Below are positions 1 through 7,942 of a stretch of DNA of 33,797 nucleotides, one piece after another (position 1 is the first letter of the stretch; each line of letters begins with the position of its first letter). The stretch lies in assembly GCA_015231375.1 (NCBI GenBank), contig JADGBT010000010.1:63287-97083 (forward strand). The letters run 5' to 3'. Position numbers and translations under genes: made by a program. This DNA comes from Magnetococcales bacterium. Lineage in GTDB: Bacteria; Pseudomonadota; Magnetococcia; Magnetococcales; Magnetaquicoccaceae. Under the pieces are notes generated by a model. That model was not told the origin of the DNA, did no database searches, and worked only from the letters and a program-made list of their open reading frames with translations.

Positions 1-99
1 CGGGTGGAGTTCGTCTCCCCGCAACGGGCCACCGCGCCGGGTCAGGCGTGTGTCTTTTATGTGGAAGATCGGGTCATGGGCGGGGGATGGATTCGTTGA
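1..99 (+). CDS. mnmA: tRNA-specific 2-thiouridylase MnmA, C-terminal end only (partial)
   Basis: The window opens inside a reading frame that runs in frame 1 to a TGA at 97-99. The 32 residues contain [15 protein letters not shown] and end in VMGGGWIR. This matches the end of MnmA, where a PQRA-x-PGQ-x-VFY segment and a GGG-x-I ending are typical. MnmA thiolates U34 of Lys, Glu and Gln tRNAs. Only the C-terminal beta-barrel end is visible; the catalytic cysteines lie upstream of the window. The 78-base gap to trkA could hold a promoter, but I see no convincing one. Confidence 0.7.
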   Translation, partial: RVEFVSPQRATAPGQACVFYVEDRVMGGGWIR

Positions 100-177
100 G
101 GGTATTGTTTTTGGGTGGATTTGACGTTAATTTCTCGCATGGTGGATCCATGGGGGGGATCAAGTACGGAGGCAGAG

Positions 178-1554
178 ATGTCCGAAGAGCGCATGCGGGT
201 GGTCATTTTCGGGGCGGGCATGGTGGGGTCGGCCCTGGGCCAGCATATCATCGAGCAGGGGCATGATATTTGTTTCGTGGAGTCCAACTCCAATACGGTG
301 CGGGCCATCCGGGAACGGATGGATGTGCAGATCGTGCATGGCACCGCCGAGAACACCTCCGCCTTGAAAGAGGCGGACATCGAATCCGCCGACATGATTC
401 TGGTGGTGACCAATCAGGACAAGACCAACATCATTTTGACCCTGATCGCCCGTTCCTTCAATCCCAAAGCCCGGATCATCGCCCGCATCAAGGATGTGGA
501 GTTTCTCGACAACCGGCAACTCTGGAAGACCGGCACCCTGGCCGACACCATCATCATCAGTCCCGAGCGGGCGGTGGTGGAGACCGCGTTGAACATTCTC
601 GCCATTCAGCAGGCGTTCGACGTGGTGGAATTTCTGGGGGGAAAGGTGCGCATTGCCGGCTTCCGTCTGGAAGAAGACAACATGATCTCCGGAAAACGCT
701 TGCGGGATGTGGCGGACATCTTTCCCTCGCGCCATGTGTTGATGGTGGGGGTGGAGAGAAACGGAGAGGTGTTCATTCCAACCGGGGAGTCGGTTCTGGC
801 GACCGGGGATCGGGTGTTTCTGACCGTTCCGGAGGGGTTGAACATTCCGGACATCATGGCGTTGCTGGGCAAGGAGTATCGCAAGGATCCCAAATTCGTC
901 ATTCTCGGCGGCGGTCAGATCGGCATGAGCATTGCCCGACAGTTGGAAAAACGCGGCAAACAGGCGGTGGTGATCGAATCGGACCCTCTGCGCTGTCAGG
1001 AGTTGGCCGAAGCCTTGTCGTCCACCGTGATCTTGAATGGGGATGTGAGCGACGCGGAGTTGCTGGGACGCGCCATCACGCCGGATACCATTTTGTTGGC
1101 GGTCACGCCTTCCCAGGAGCTCAATTTTTTCATCTCCCTGCTGGCGCGCAAGAGAGGGGCCATGCAGGTGGTCACCATGATGGACAATGGCGCGTATATC
1201 GGCATGGCTCCGGAGTTGGGGGTGGATGCCATTTTGAGTCCCCGGCTGGCGGCGGTGGGCACGATTTTGCGTTTTGCCCGCATGGGGAGGATTCTGGATT
1301 CGGCGGTGTTGTTGAGCGGGCGTCTGAACCTGTTTCTGGTGGAGTTGGACCGGGGGGCCAGACTGGATGGCATGCCCCTCCGCGAGGCCAACTTTCCCAA
1401 GGGGTTGCTGATGGTGGCGGCGGTGCAGGGCAAGCAGATCATCGTGCCTTCCGGCGATCTGGTGTTGAGAGCCGGCGACATGGCCTTGTTCGTGACGTTG
1501 GGGGATTCCCAGTCCACGCTCATGGAGCAGTTCATCACCGCTCGCGGTCGTTGA
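178..1554 (+). CDS. trkA: Trk potassium uptake regulatory subunit TrkA (copy 1)
   Basis: Cytoplasmic NAD-binding gating subunit of the TrkH potassium channel. The ATG at 178 is chosen because GGAGG (169-173) sits just upstream; the product is 458 residues, the usual TrkA length. It has two RCK halves. Each half has a Rossmann fold (GAGMVGSALG near residue 11 and GGGQIGMSIA near residue 243) ending in an acidic residue (FVES, VIES), and each is followed by an RCK_C segment. Both glycine motifs are intact. The gene is followed after 16 bases by trkH, with its own GAGGAGG ribosome site, so the pair is almost certainly one operon. A second pair lies at 4166-6957. Confidence 0.93.
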   Translation: MSEERMRVVIFGAGMVGSALGQHIIEQGHDICFVESNSNTVRAIRERMDVQIVHGTAENTSALKEADIESADMILVVTNQDKTNIILTLIARSFNPKARIIARIKDVEFLDNRQLWKTGTLADTIIISPERAVVETALNILAIQQAFDVVEFLGGKVRIAGFRLEEDNMISGKRLRDVADIFPSRHVLMVGVERNGEVFIPTGESVLATGDRVFLTVPEGLNIPDIMALLGKEYRKDPKFVILGGGQIGMSIARQLEKRGKQAVVIESDPLRCQELAEALSSTVILNGDVSDAELLGRAITPDTILLAVTPSQELNFFISLLARKRGAMQVVTMMDNGAYIGMAPELGVDAILSPRLAAVGTILRFARMGRILDSAVLLSGRLNLFLVELDRGARLDGMPLREANFPKGLLMVAAVQGKQIIVPSGDLVLRAGDMALFVTLGDSQSTLMEQFITARGR

Positions 1555-1570
1555 GGAGGTTGGAGTCCCG

Positions 1571-3052
1571 ATGAACTTCTCTTTGAATATACGCATTCTG
1601 GCGGTCGTTTCCGCCATTCTGGTGCTGTTCAAGCTGCCGGCGCTGGCGTTGGCTTGGCACATGAACGAACCGGTCGCGCCGTTCACCTATGCCGTGATCT
1701 TGTGTCTGGGAGTCAGCGCGACCGGTTTCTTGACCCGTCGCGCCGGTCTGGAAATGCAGGCCAGGGATGGGGTGCTGGCGGTGATTCTGGGCTGGGCGGT
1801 GATGATTTTCATGGGGGCTCTGCCCTATTATTTCTCGGGCCAGATGCGTTGGGTGGATGCGGTGTTTGAATCCGCTTCCGGCTTCACCACCACCGGTTCC
1901 TCGATTCTGACCGATGTCGAGGCTCTGCCGCAGAGTCTGCTGTTTTGGCGCAGCACCACCCAGTGGATCGGCGGCATGGGGATTTTGTTGTTGGCTGTGG
2001 CCATTCTGCCTTTTCTCGGGGTGGGGGGGGCCCAGATCATGAAAGCGGAAATGCCCGGACCCCGCAAAGACAAACTCGCCCCCCGCATGGCCGCCACCGC
2101 CCAGTTGATGTGGGGTATTTATGTCGGCTTGACGGTGTTGTGCGGCCTGGCCTATTACCTCTCCGGCATGTCGGGGCTGGACGCGGTGCATCATGCCTTC
2201 ACCACCATCGCCATCGGCGGGTTTTCCACCAAGAATGCCAGTCTGGCCGCCTATCCCAGTTCGGTGCAGTGGACCGCGATGTTTTTCATGATCGTGGCCG
2301 GGATCAATTTCGTCATGCACTATCGGCTGATCGTGACGCGGGATGTTTCGGTTTTCCGGGATGAAGAAATTGTCTGGTATTTGCTGCTGATGCTGGTGGC
2401 CGGCACGTTCTGCACCCTCATCGCCCATTCCAGCACGGCGGACAACACCTTGGAACCGGCGTTGCGGCATGGATTCTTTCAGGCCATCAGTCTGGTGACC
2501 AACACCGGTTTCGCCAATGTGGACTGGGAGGTCTGGCCCCTGTATGTGCAACTGCTGCTGATGACCATCGCCATTCCGGGGGCCATGGCCGGTTCCACCA
2601 CCGGCGGACTCAAAATGGTGCGGGCCGTCATTTTGTTCAAGGTGCTGGGGGTGGTGCTCAACCGGTTGTTGACCCCGGAACGGGTCATGCTGGTGAAGTT
2701 CAATGGCAAAAAGGTGCCCCGGGACATTCTGGATGGGGTGATGGCCATGGCGTTCGCCATGGCGTTGGCCCTGCTGGGCGCCACCATTTTTCTGGTCGCG
2801 GTGGGCATGGACGTGCCCAGCGCCTACTCCGCCGCCTTGACCGCCACCATCAATGTGGGGCCGGGCATCGGCTGGGTGGGACCGATGGATAATTTTTCGG
2901 CGGTTCCGGATCCGGGCAAGTATCTGCTGGTGGCCCTGATGGTGTTTGGTCGGCTGGAGGTCTTCACGGTCTTGATTCTCTTGTTGCCACACTTCTGGAA
3001 ACCGGAAAGAATTCTGGTTTCCGCAGGCTCTCCGCTGCGCAAACGGTCGTGA
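1571..3052 (+). CDS. trkH: Trk potassium channel subunit TrkH (copy 1)
   Basis: Inner-membrane potassium-translocating subunit of 493 residues. Four pore-loop segments with the selectivity-filter glycine can be read in order: SGFTTTGSS, TIAIGGFSTKN, SLVTNTGFANVD and TINVGPGIGWVGP. This is the four-repeat arrangement of TrkH/KtrB. The intramembrane gate region is also present (GSTTGGLKMVRAV). Hydrophobic segments fill most of the rest. The start ATG has GAGGAGG upstream (1553-1559). It pairs with the TrkA encoded just before it. The tail after the last helix is basic (LRKRS). Confidence 0.93.
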   Translation: MNFSLNIRILAVVSAILVLFKLPALALAWHMNEPVAPFTYAVILCLGVSATGFLTRRAGLEMQARDGVLAVILGWAVMIFMGALPYYFSGQMRWVDAVFESASGFTTTGSSILTDVEALPQSLLFWRSTTQWIGGMGILLLAVAILPFLGVGGAQIMKAEMPGPRKDKLAPRMAATAQLMWGIYVGLTVLCGLAYYLSGMSGLDAVHHAFTTIAIGGFSTKNASLAAYPSSVQWTAMFFMIVAGINFVMHYRLIVTRDVSVFRDEEIVWYLLLMLVAGTFCTLIAHSSTADNTLEPALRHGFFQAISLVTNTGFANVDWEVWPLYVQLLLMTIAIPGAMAGSTTGGLKMVRAVILFKVLGVVLNRLLTPERVMLVKFNGKKVPRDILDGVMAMAFAMALALLGATIFLVAVGMDVPSAYSAALTATINVGPGIGWVGPMDNFSAVPDPGKYLLVALMVFGRLEVFTVLILLLPHFWKPERILVSAGSPLRKRS

Positions 3053-3126
3053 ATCGACTGGCGCGGATGCAGACCTGGAATCGTTGCTTCGACGCATGAT
3101 CACCCTATCCCGGACGCGGCGGGTTT

Positions 3127-3165
3127 GATATAGTCATGATATCGTCCAGGGCTGTTTGACAGCCC
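3127..3165. promoter_or_regulatory. Two small inverted repeats before the cyclic-nucleotide-binding gene
   Basis: Between trkH and the next gene lie GATAT-N7-ATATC (3127-3143) and a hairpin GGGCTG-TTTGA-CAGCCC (3149-3165). The hairpin has no T-tract, so it is a poor terminator. The position 26 bases before the ATG at 3191 would suit an operator or an mRNA hairpin. No function is proven. Confidence 0.3.
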
Positions 3166-3190
3166 AAGATCCCTTTTGCAAGGTGAGCGA

Positions 3191-3628
3191 ATGGTCGTTC
3201 AGAGATTGCTTGACAATGTTCCCTTCTTCTGGTCCTTCACCGAAGAAGAGAAGAATTTACTGATCAGCCTCGATTGTTATTTCGAGAGTTTCCAGGCCGG
3301 GGATTACCTGATCCACGAGGATGCCGAAGACAACGCCTTGTTCATCATTCTCAAGGGGACGGCTCGGGTTTCCAAGAAATCCCATCCCGACAAGATCATC
3401 ACCATCTTGGAACCGGGTACGGTCTTTGGCGAGATCTCTTTTCTGACCCAGCGTCCCCGTTCCACCGATGTGGTGGCGTGCGAAAAGATGATCTGTTTCA
3501 CCATCAACGGCGAAACCATGTCGCAACTGGATTCGTTGATGCAGCACAAGATCAAGGATCAGTTGATCGAAATCCTGGTGCAGCGGCTGGATCAGATGAA
3601 TCAGACTCTGCTGAATCTGGTGCGCTGA
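3191..3628 (+). CDS. Stand-alone cyclic-nucleotide-binding domain protein
   Basis: Single-domain cytoplasmic protein of 145 residues with a cNMP-binding (CAP-type) fold. The phosphate-binding cassette reads FGEISFLTQRPRSTDVVA around residues 80-97. It retains the glycine-glutamate pair and the arginine that contacts the cyclic phosphate, so nucleotide binding is plausible. It has no helix-turn-helix, so it is not a CRP-type regulator. The C-terminal helix (IKDQLIEILVQRLDQMNQTLLNLVR) could dimerise. ATG 3191 is preferred over the TTG at 3176 because AGGTGAG precedes it. Placement between two trkAH pairs suggests, by inference only, that it senses cAMP or a related nucleotide and influences potassium transport. 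Confidence 0.85.
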   Translation: MVVQRLLDNVPFFWSFTEEEKNLLISLDCYFESFQAGDYLIHEDAEDNALFIILKGTARVSKKSHPDKIITILEPGTVFGEISFLTQRPRSTDVVACEKMICFTINGETMSQLDSLMQHKIKDQLIEILVQRLDQMNQTLLNLVR

Positions 3629-3752
3629 GTCTGATGGCAGGCAAAAAAAGGTTGAGCCGGATCCGGGGAACACCGATAAAAGAAACATGAACCGAAAGAT
3701 CGGAACAGCCGGTCCGGTTGGTCCATTTTGCAGGTCTTGGGGCAGGTGTGTC

Positions 3753-4148
3753 ATGTTCAACGCCATTCCAGCGATCAATCTGTTGGGAACCAGCAATCCA
3801 ATGCTGGAGCAGGCCAACCTCGTCAAGGTTCCCCACGAATTGCGGACCAACAACTCCGAACAGTTGGCCGCGCGCAACGTGGGCGATGTCAAGAAGAACG
3901 CCAAGGGGCGCAACGCCCAGCGCAAACACGAAGAAGACGAAGAAGAACCCGAGGGGGGCGACGAATCGTTTCCCCAACCCCGGCATAAACCCACCATCCA
4001 GGAACGGTTGCTGCTGGCCAAACAGGGCAAGGTGAGCCTGAATCAACAGGCGGTCAACACGTTGTTCTTGCAACAGTCCAAGAGTGGCGGGGCTTACAAG
4101 GGAGGACAGACCGACAGCGGGCGTCCTTCCATCGATGTGGTCGCCTGA
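3753..4148 (+). CDS. Hypothetical charged, low-complexity protein
   Basis: I do not recognise this 131-residue product. The N-terminus is short and hydrophobic (MFNAIPAINLLG). Then comes a long hydrophilic region with a basic stretch (KKNAKGRNAQRK), a strongly acidic run (EEDEEEPEGGDE) and a segment QERLLLAKQGKVSLNQQAVNTLF that may form a helix. There is no signal peptide or membrane span. An upstream ATG at 3687 would add 22 residues. I prefer 3753 because GGGGCAGG lies seven bases before it. The gene sits 17 bases before trkA copy 2 in the same direction and is probably co-transcribed. Much of the protein is likely disordered. Confidence 0.6.
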   Translation: MFNAIPAINLLGTSNPMLEQANLVKVPHELRTNNSEQLAARNVGDVKKNAKGRNAQRKHEEDEEEPEGGDESFPQPRHKPTIQERLLLAKQGKVSLNQQAVNTLFLQQSKSGGAYKGGQTDSGRPSIDVVA

Positions 4149-4165
4149 TGGGTTGGGTGTAATCC

Positions 4166-5521
4166 ATGAGCATGGAAATCATTATTATCGGTGCTGGTGT
4201 GGTCGGGATCACCCTGGCCAAGAATCTCTCCGGCGAAGGCCACAATGTGGTCATGATCGACAATGACGCCGCAGTCATCAAACACCTGCAAGAGACCATG
4301 GACTTGCAGGCCATGCACGGCGACACCTCGGACGGCGAATTCCTGCTGGGGGCCGGACTCGACAAGGCCGATCTGATTCTGGCGGTCACCAACTCCGATG
4401 AAAGCAACATCATTTTGCTGCTCATGGCCCGTTCGGTCAATCCGAACGCGCGCATCATCGCGCGGGTCCGCAAGAAACAGTTCCTGAAAAATCCCGCGCT
4501 GGTGCGTGGCGACTCTCTGGGCGGGGCCATTGTTTTCAGCCCCGAGTATGCGGCTGTGGAGATGGTGCTGGATCTGTTGCAGATCGATCAGGCTTTTGAG
4601 GTGGTCCCCTTCGAAAATGGTGCGATCAGCATCGCCGGATTCCGCCTCGGCGAGGAGAGCATGCTGATCGGGCGTCCTTTGATGGAGATTCAGGAACTCT
4701 CCCGTGTCGGCGCTTTGATCGTGGCCGTGGACAAAGGCGGGGAGGTGGTCATTCCCAATGGCCGCACCGTGCTCAACGTCACGGATCGGGTCTTCATCAC
4801 CACGGGTGCCAAGACCGAGTTGTCCAAGATCATCACCCTGCTGGGGCGGCGACCGGTGCAAAACCGCAAGATCGTCATCGCCGGCGGTGGCTGGAAGGCC
4901 GAACAGATCGCCTCCCGAATCGAAAAGGACGGGATTCCGGTCCTGATCCTGGAAAAGTCCCTGGAACGCTGTCAGGAGTTGGCCGCCATCCTGGAAGAGA
5001 CGGCGGTCATCCACTGCGATGCCACGGATCCGGAGACCATCCAGAAAATGGCCCATGGGGCCTCCACCTTCATTGCCCTGACCGGGCATCAGGAGGTCAA
5101 TCTGGTGCTGTGTCTGATGGCGCGCAAGTTCGGCGCGCGGCGGGCCATCAGCCTGATGGACAACGAAGCCTACATGACCATGGCGCCCTCTTTGGGCATC
5201 GATGCCGTGGTCAGTCCCAAACTGGCGGCTGTGGGCAAGATCCTGCGTTTCTTGAGCATGGGCAAGGTGGTGGACGCGGCCATGATGCTCAATGGCAAAC
5301 TGGACGCCTTGTTCATGGAGGTGCAGGATGATTCGCGTATCGTTGGCAAGCCTCTGAAAGACATGGGGTTGCCCAAGACCGTGATCATGGCCGCCGTGGT
5401 CAGGAAAGGTCAGATGTTCGTGCCCAACGGCAACATGACGCTGACCCCCGGCGATCATGTGTTGGTGATCACCTATCCAGGTCATTTCCAACAGGTTGAC
5501 GAGTTTCTGGGTCGAAAATGA
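4166..5521 (+). CDS. trkA: Trk potassium uptake regulatory subunit TrkA (copy 2)
   Basis: A second TrkA-family protein of 451 residues with two RCK halves. The N-terminal Rossmann motif is intact (GAGVVGITLAKNL, then MIDND). In the second half the equivalent loop reads GGGWKAEQIA, without the last glycine of GxGxxG, so nucleotide binding by that half may be altered or lost. The end of the gene overlaps the following trkH by four bases (ATGA), showing translational coupling. An ATG two codons downstream (4172) is an alternative start. It is clearly a paralogue of copy 1 but diverged, so the two pairs may respond to different nucleotides or ionic conditions. Confidence 0.92.
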   Translation: MSMEIIIIGAGVVGITLAKNLSGEGHNVVMIDNDAAVIKHLQETMDLQAMHGDTSDGEFLLGAGLDKADLILAVTNSDESNIILLLMARSVNPNARIIARVRKKQFLKNPALVRGDSLGGAIVFSPEYAAVEMVLDLLQIDQAFEVVPFENGAISIAGFRLGEESMLIGRPLMEIQELSRVGALIVAVDKGGEVVIPNGRTVLNVTDRVFITTGAKTELSKIITLLGRRPVQNRKIVIAGGGWKAEQIASRIEKDGIPVLILEKSLERCQELAAILEETAVIHCDATDPETIQKMAHGASTFIALTGHQEVNLVLCLMARKFGARRAISLMDNEAYMTMAPSLGIDAVVSPKLAAVGKILRFLSMGKVVDAAMMLNGKLDALFMEVQDDSRIVGKPLKDMGLPKTVIMAAVVRKGQMFVPNGNMTLTPGDHVLVITYPGHFQQVDEFLGRK

Positions 5522-6957
5522 ACCTCCTCTTTGATCTGCGTGTCTTGAGCCTGCTGCTTGCCTTGGTGGCGGGTTTCGAGTTGTTTCCGATCCTGCTCGC
5601 CTTGTATCTGGGTGAAAATCCCATGCCGCTGGTGCAGGCGTTCCTGGTGGCGGCGGCGGCGGTGTTGTCGGGGCTGTTCTTCAGTCGCAAGGCGCGCTCC
5701 GAGTTGAATCCTCGCGACGGTTTCCTGATTGCCAGCCTGGGCTGGTTTCTGGCGTCGTTCTTTGGCGGATTGCCCTATTATTTCCACGGGGGTCTGGATC
5801 TGCCTTCGGCCTTCTTTGAAACCGCCTCGGGCTTCACCACCACCGGTTCTTCGACCATGACCGATATCGAGGCGTGGCCCCAGTGCATTTTGTTGTGGCG
5901 CAGTTTCACCCAATGGCTCGGGGGCATGGGGATGTTGTTGATGGCCATCGCCATTCTGCCTTTTCTCGGGGTGGGGGGCACCCAGTTGATGAAGGCCGAA
6001 GTGCCCGGTCCCACCAAGGATCGCATGACCCCCCGTCTGGTTCACACCGCGCGGGCTTTGTGGGGCGTCTATACCCTGATTACCGTCATCGGAATGATCG
6101 GATTCATGTTCTGCGGTATGACTTGGCTAGAAGCGGTTAATCATGCCTTCACGGCTATCGCTACCGGAGGGTTTTCTGTAAAAAACATGAGTATAGGATT
6201 TTATGCCCCGTTTGCCCAATGGTGGGCCATCGTGATCATGGCTCTCGGGGGCATGAATTTTCTGGTTCACTATCGGGTGATCGTCTTTCGGGACTGGAAA
6301 GCCTTCACCTATGAGGAGTTGATCGGTTATGGGGTGATCATCTTCACCTTCACGGCGTTCATCGTGGCGGTTTTGCTGCGCTGGAACCCGTTGTGGGATC
6401 TGGAAGAGGTGCTGCGGCACTCCCTGTTCCAGGTGGTGAGCATCATGACCACCACCGGTTTTGCCAGCACCGACTGGGAGCAGTGGCCCGCCATCACCCA
6501 GTTGTTGCTGGGGTTGCTCATGGTGATCGGCGGCATGTCCGGTTCCACCGGCGGGGGGATCAAGGTGGTGCGGGTGCTGGTGCTGCTCAAGACCATTCCC
6601 AGTGTCACCGCCCGCCTGTTGCAGCCCAATCAGGTGGTGGTCTCCAAAATGGATCATCAGCCGATTCCCAGAGAAATTCTGGAAAACGCCGTGGCCTTGT
6701 TCCTGTTGGCCATGGGGTATGTCCTGTTTGGTGGCATGCTGCTCAACGCCATGGGCATGGACCTGCTGTCGGCCATGGGCGCCTCGCTGACCGCCTGGGC
6801 CAATGTCGGGCCGGGCTTCAACACGGTGGGGGCCATGGACAATTTTGCCCATGTTCCGGATTTTGGCAAGATCATCATGGCTTCGATGATGATCGTGGGC
6901 CGGTTGGAGATTTTCACCATTCTGATGCTGTTTTCAAGCAAATTCTGGAAGGATTGA
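5518..6957 (+). CDS. trkH: Trk potassium channel subunit TrkH (copy 2)
   Basis: A 479-residue membrane protein, paralogous to the product of 1571-3052. Pore segments SGFTTTGSS, TAIATGGFSVKN, SIMTTTGFASTD and WANVGPGFNTVG supply the four filter glycines, and GSTGGGIKVVRV marks the intramembrane gate region. Its ATG lies within the stop region of trkA copy 2 (ATGA overlap), so the two are made together. The C-terminus is shorter and lacks the basic tail of copy 1. Retained filter residues indicate a working potassium channel rather than a decayed duplicate. Confidence 0.92.
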   Translation: MNLLFDLRVLSLLLALVAGFELFPILLALYLGENPMPLVQAFLVAAAAVLSGLFFSRKARSELNPRDGFLIASLGWFLASFFGGLPYYFHGGLDLPSAFFETASGFTTTGSSTMTDIEAWPQCILLWRSFTQWLGGMGMLLMAIAILPFLGVGGTQLMKAEVPGPTKDRMTPRLVHTARALWGVYTLITVIGMIGFMFCGMTWLEAVNHAFTAIATGGFSVKNMSIGFYAPFAQWWAIVIMALGGMNFLVHYRVIVFRDWKAFTYEELIGYGVIIFTFTAFIVAVLLRWNPLWDLEEVLRHSLFQVVSIMTTTGFASTDWEQWPAITQLLLGLLMVIGGMSGSTGGGIKVVRVLVLLKTIPSVTARLLQPNQVVVSKMDHQPIPREILENAVALFLLAMGYVLFGGMLLNAMGMDLLSAMGASLTAWANVGPGFNTVGAMDNFAHVPDFGKIIMASMMIVGRLEIFTILMLFSSKFWKD

Positions 6958-6981
6958 CTCTCGTCTGGAGGAGCCTGCCCC

Positions 6982-7257
6982 ATGGACGACGATTCCCGGT
7001 CCCACTCTGCGCAGGCGGTGGATTGTCTGCGTTGTCGCCATTTCCAGATCACCTGGGAGGCCGATCATCCCCGCGCCTGTCGGGCCATGGGGTTCAAGAC
7101 CGCTTTGTGGCCGTGGCAGGAGGTGTTGCGCAGCTCTGGTCATCCCTGCCTGAAATTCGAGCCCAAAACTGCCACCCCGTCCAGGGACGCGCGGATGGAA
7201 GATGGGCAGAGCGACGCTTTGTCATCACCGGGAGGCGGTTTTTCGAAACGGGTCTGA
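6982..7257 (+). CDS. Small four-cysteine protein (family often labelled uracil-DNA glycosylase)
   Basis: A 91-residue protein with a CLRCRHF motif near residues 16-22, then C at about 33 and C at about 56, in the pattern CxxCxHF...TWE...P..C...GFK...SSG.PC..F.PK. This matches a small conserved bacterial family, probably a zinc ribbon, that databases often annotate as uracil-DNA glycosylase although it is far too short for that enzyme. GGAGGAG (6967-6973) is upstream of the ATG. The C-terminal 30 residues, rich in Ser, Gly and Asp, look disordered. It follows trkH copy 2 by 24 bases and may be in the same transcript. The true function is unknown to me. Confidence 0.7.
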   Translation: MDDDSRSHSAQAVDCLRCRHFQITWEADHPRACRAMGFKTALWPWQEVLRSSGHPCLKFEPKTATPSRDARMEDGQSDALSSPGGGFSKRV

Positions 7258-7298
7258 AATGGCTCCCATCTCGGGACGCGTGGTTTCACTGATGGGAT

Positions 7299-7344
7299 CC
7301 AGGGGCCATTGGCCCCTGGTGGGATCCAAGGGCAAAGCCCTTGG
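7299..7344. repeat. Double-hairpin intergenic repeat, likely bidirectional terminator
   Basis: Two adjacent hairpins, each introduced by GGGATCCA. The first is CCAGGGGCCA-T-TGGCCCCTGG (7299-7319). The second is CCAAGGGC-AAA-GCCCTTGG (7326-7344). They lie between two convergent transcription units, the potassium block and the che operon, as expected for a dispersed REP-like element that doubles as a terminator. No long T-tract follows. Confidence 0.7.
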
Positions 7345-7360
7345 GACTCTAAAAACTTAA

Positions 7361-7400
7361 CCTCATTCCATCTCATTCCATCTCATTCCATCTCATTCCA
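7361..7400. repeat. Decamer tandem repeat, four copies
   Basis: Four head-to-tail copies of a ten-base unit (core CTCATTCCAT) fill 7361-7400, differing only in the first base of the first copy. The unit length is not a multiple of three and it is outside any gene. It is a simple microsatellite-like array next to the end of cheW. Confidence 0.85.
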
Positions 7401-7427
7401 AAGCTCCAGGTCCGATGCGTCCTGTCC

Positions 7428-7916
7428 TCATCCCGCCGTGGACGGTTGCCCCGACGACAGCTCTTCCACCGAAAACATCTTGTCGATATCCAGAATCATG
7501 ATGAACCGTCCCTCCTGCTTGCCCATGCCTTTCAGGAAGTCGGAGCGCAGTTGCATGCCGATTCTCGGAGCCGGTTCGATCTGATCCGGTTCCAGTTCCA
7601 TCACTTCGCGCACCGAGTCGGCCAAAGCCCCCATGACCACGATGCCGTCATCCTGGGCGACCTCCAGAATGATGATGCAGGTATTGACCGATTTGACGCT
7701 TTGAGTCATCTGAAATTTCTGGCGCATGTCCACAACCGGGACCACGCTGCCGCGCAGATTGATCACACCGCACATGAAACCAGGGGTGCGGGGTACTTTG
7801 GTGACCGAGGTGAACTCCAGCACTTCGCGGATCTTGGCGATATCCACGGCGAAGACCTCGTGTCCCAGGGTGAAGGTCAGATATTGTGTCGAGGTGGTCG
7901 TGTCTTGATCGTTCAT
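7428..7916 (-). CDS. cheW: Chemotaxis coupling protein CheW
   Basis: A 162-residue CheW-domain protein that would link CheA to receptors at the membrane. Recognisable segments include YLTFTLGHEVFAVDIAKIREV near the N-terminus, the GVINLRGSVVPVVDMR motif around residues 50-65 and the later VMGALADSVREV strand. The length is normal for CheW. It is last in the leftward operon, 26 bases after the receptor gene. The ribosome site is weak (AAAGACG). Only this single CheW domain plus the CheW-like domain of CheA are visible in the cluster. Confidence 0.92.
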   Translation of the reverse strand: MNDQDTTTSTQYLTFTLGHEVFAVDIAKIREVLEFTSVTKVPRTPGFMCGVINLRGSVVPVVDMRQKFQMTQSVKSVNTCIIILEVAQDDGIVVMGALADSVREVMELEPDQIEPAPRIGMQLRSDFLKGMGKQEGRFIMILDIDKMFSVEELSSGQPSTAG

Positions 7917-7942
7917 GGGCGCGTCTTTTTCATGTCTGTTCG

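Noticed and set aside
160-1686. Long minus-strand frame opposite trkA
   Set aside because: It mirrors trkA in GC-rich DNA; the predicted protein is His/Gln/Gly-rich without domains, while trkA is unambiguous.
28-3000. KtrA/KtrB instead of TrkA/TrkH
   Set aside because: The regulatory proteins have two RCK halves and the channel subunits are 479-493 residues, which fits Trk rather than Ktr.
6982-7257. Genuine uracil-DNA glycosylase
   Set aside because: Too short and without the catalytic motifs; only the usual database label of the small cysteine family suggests it.
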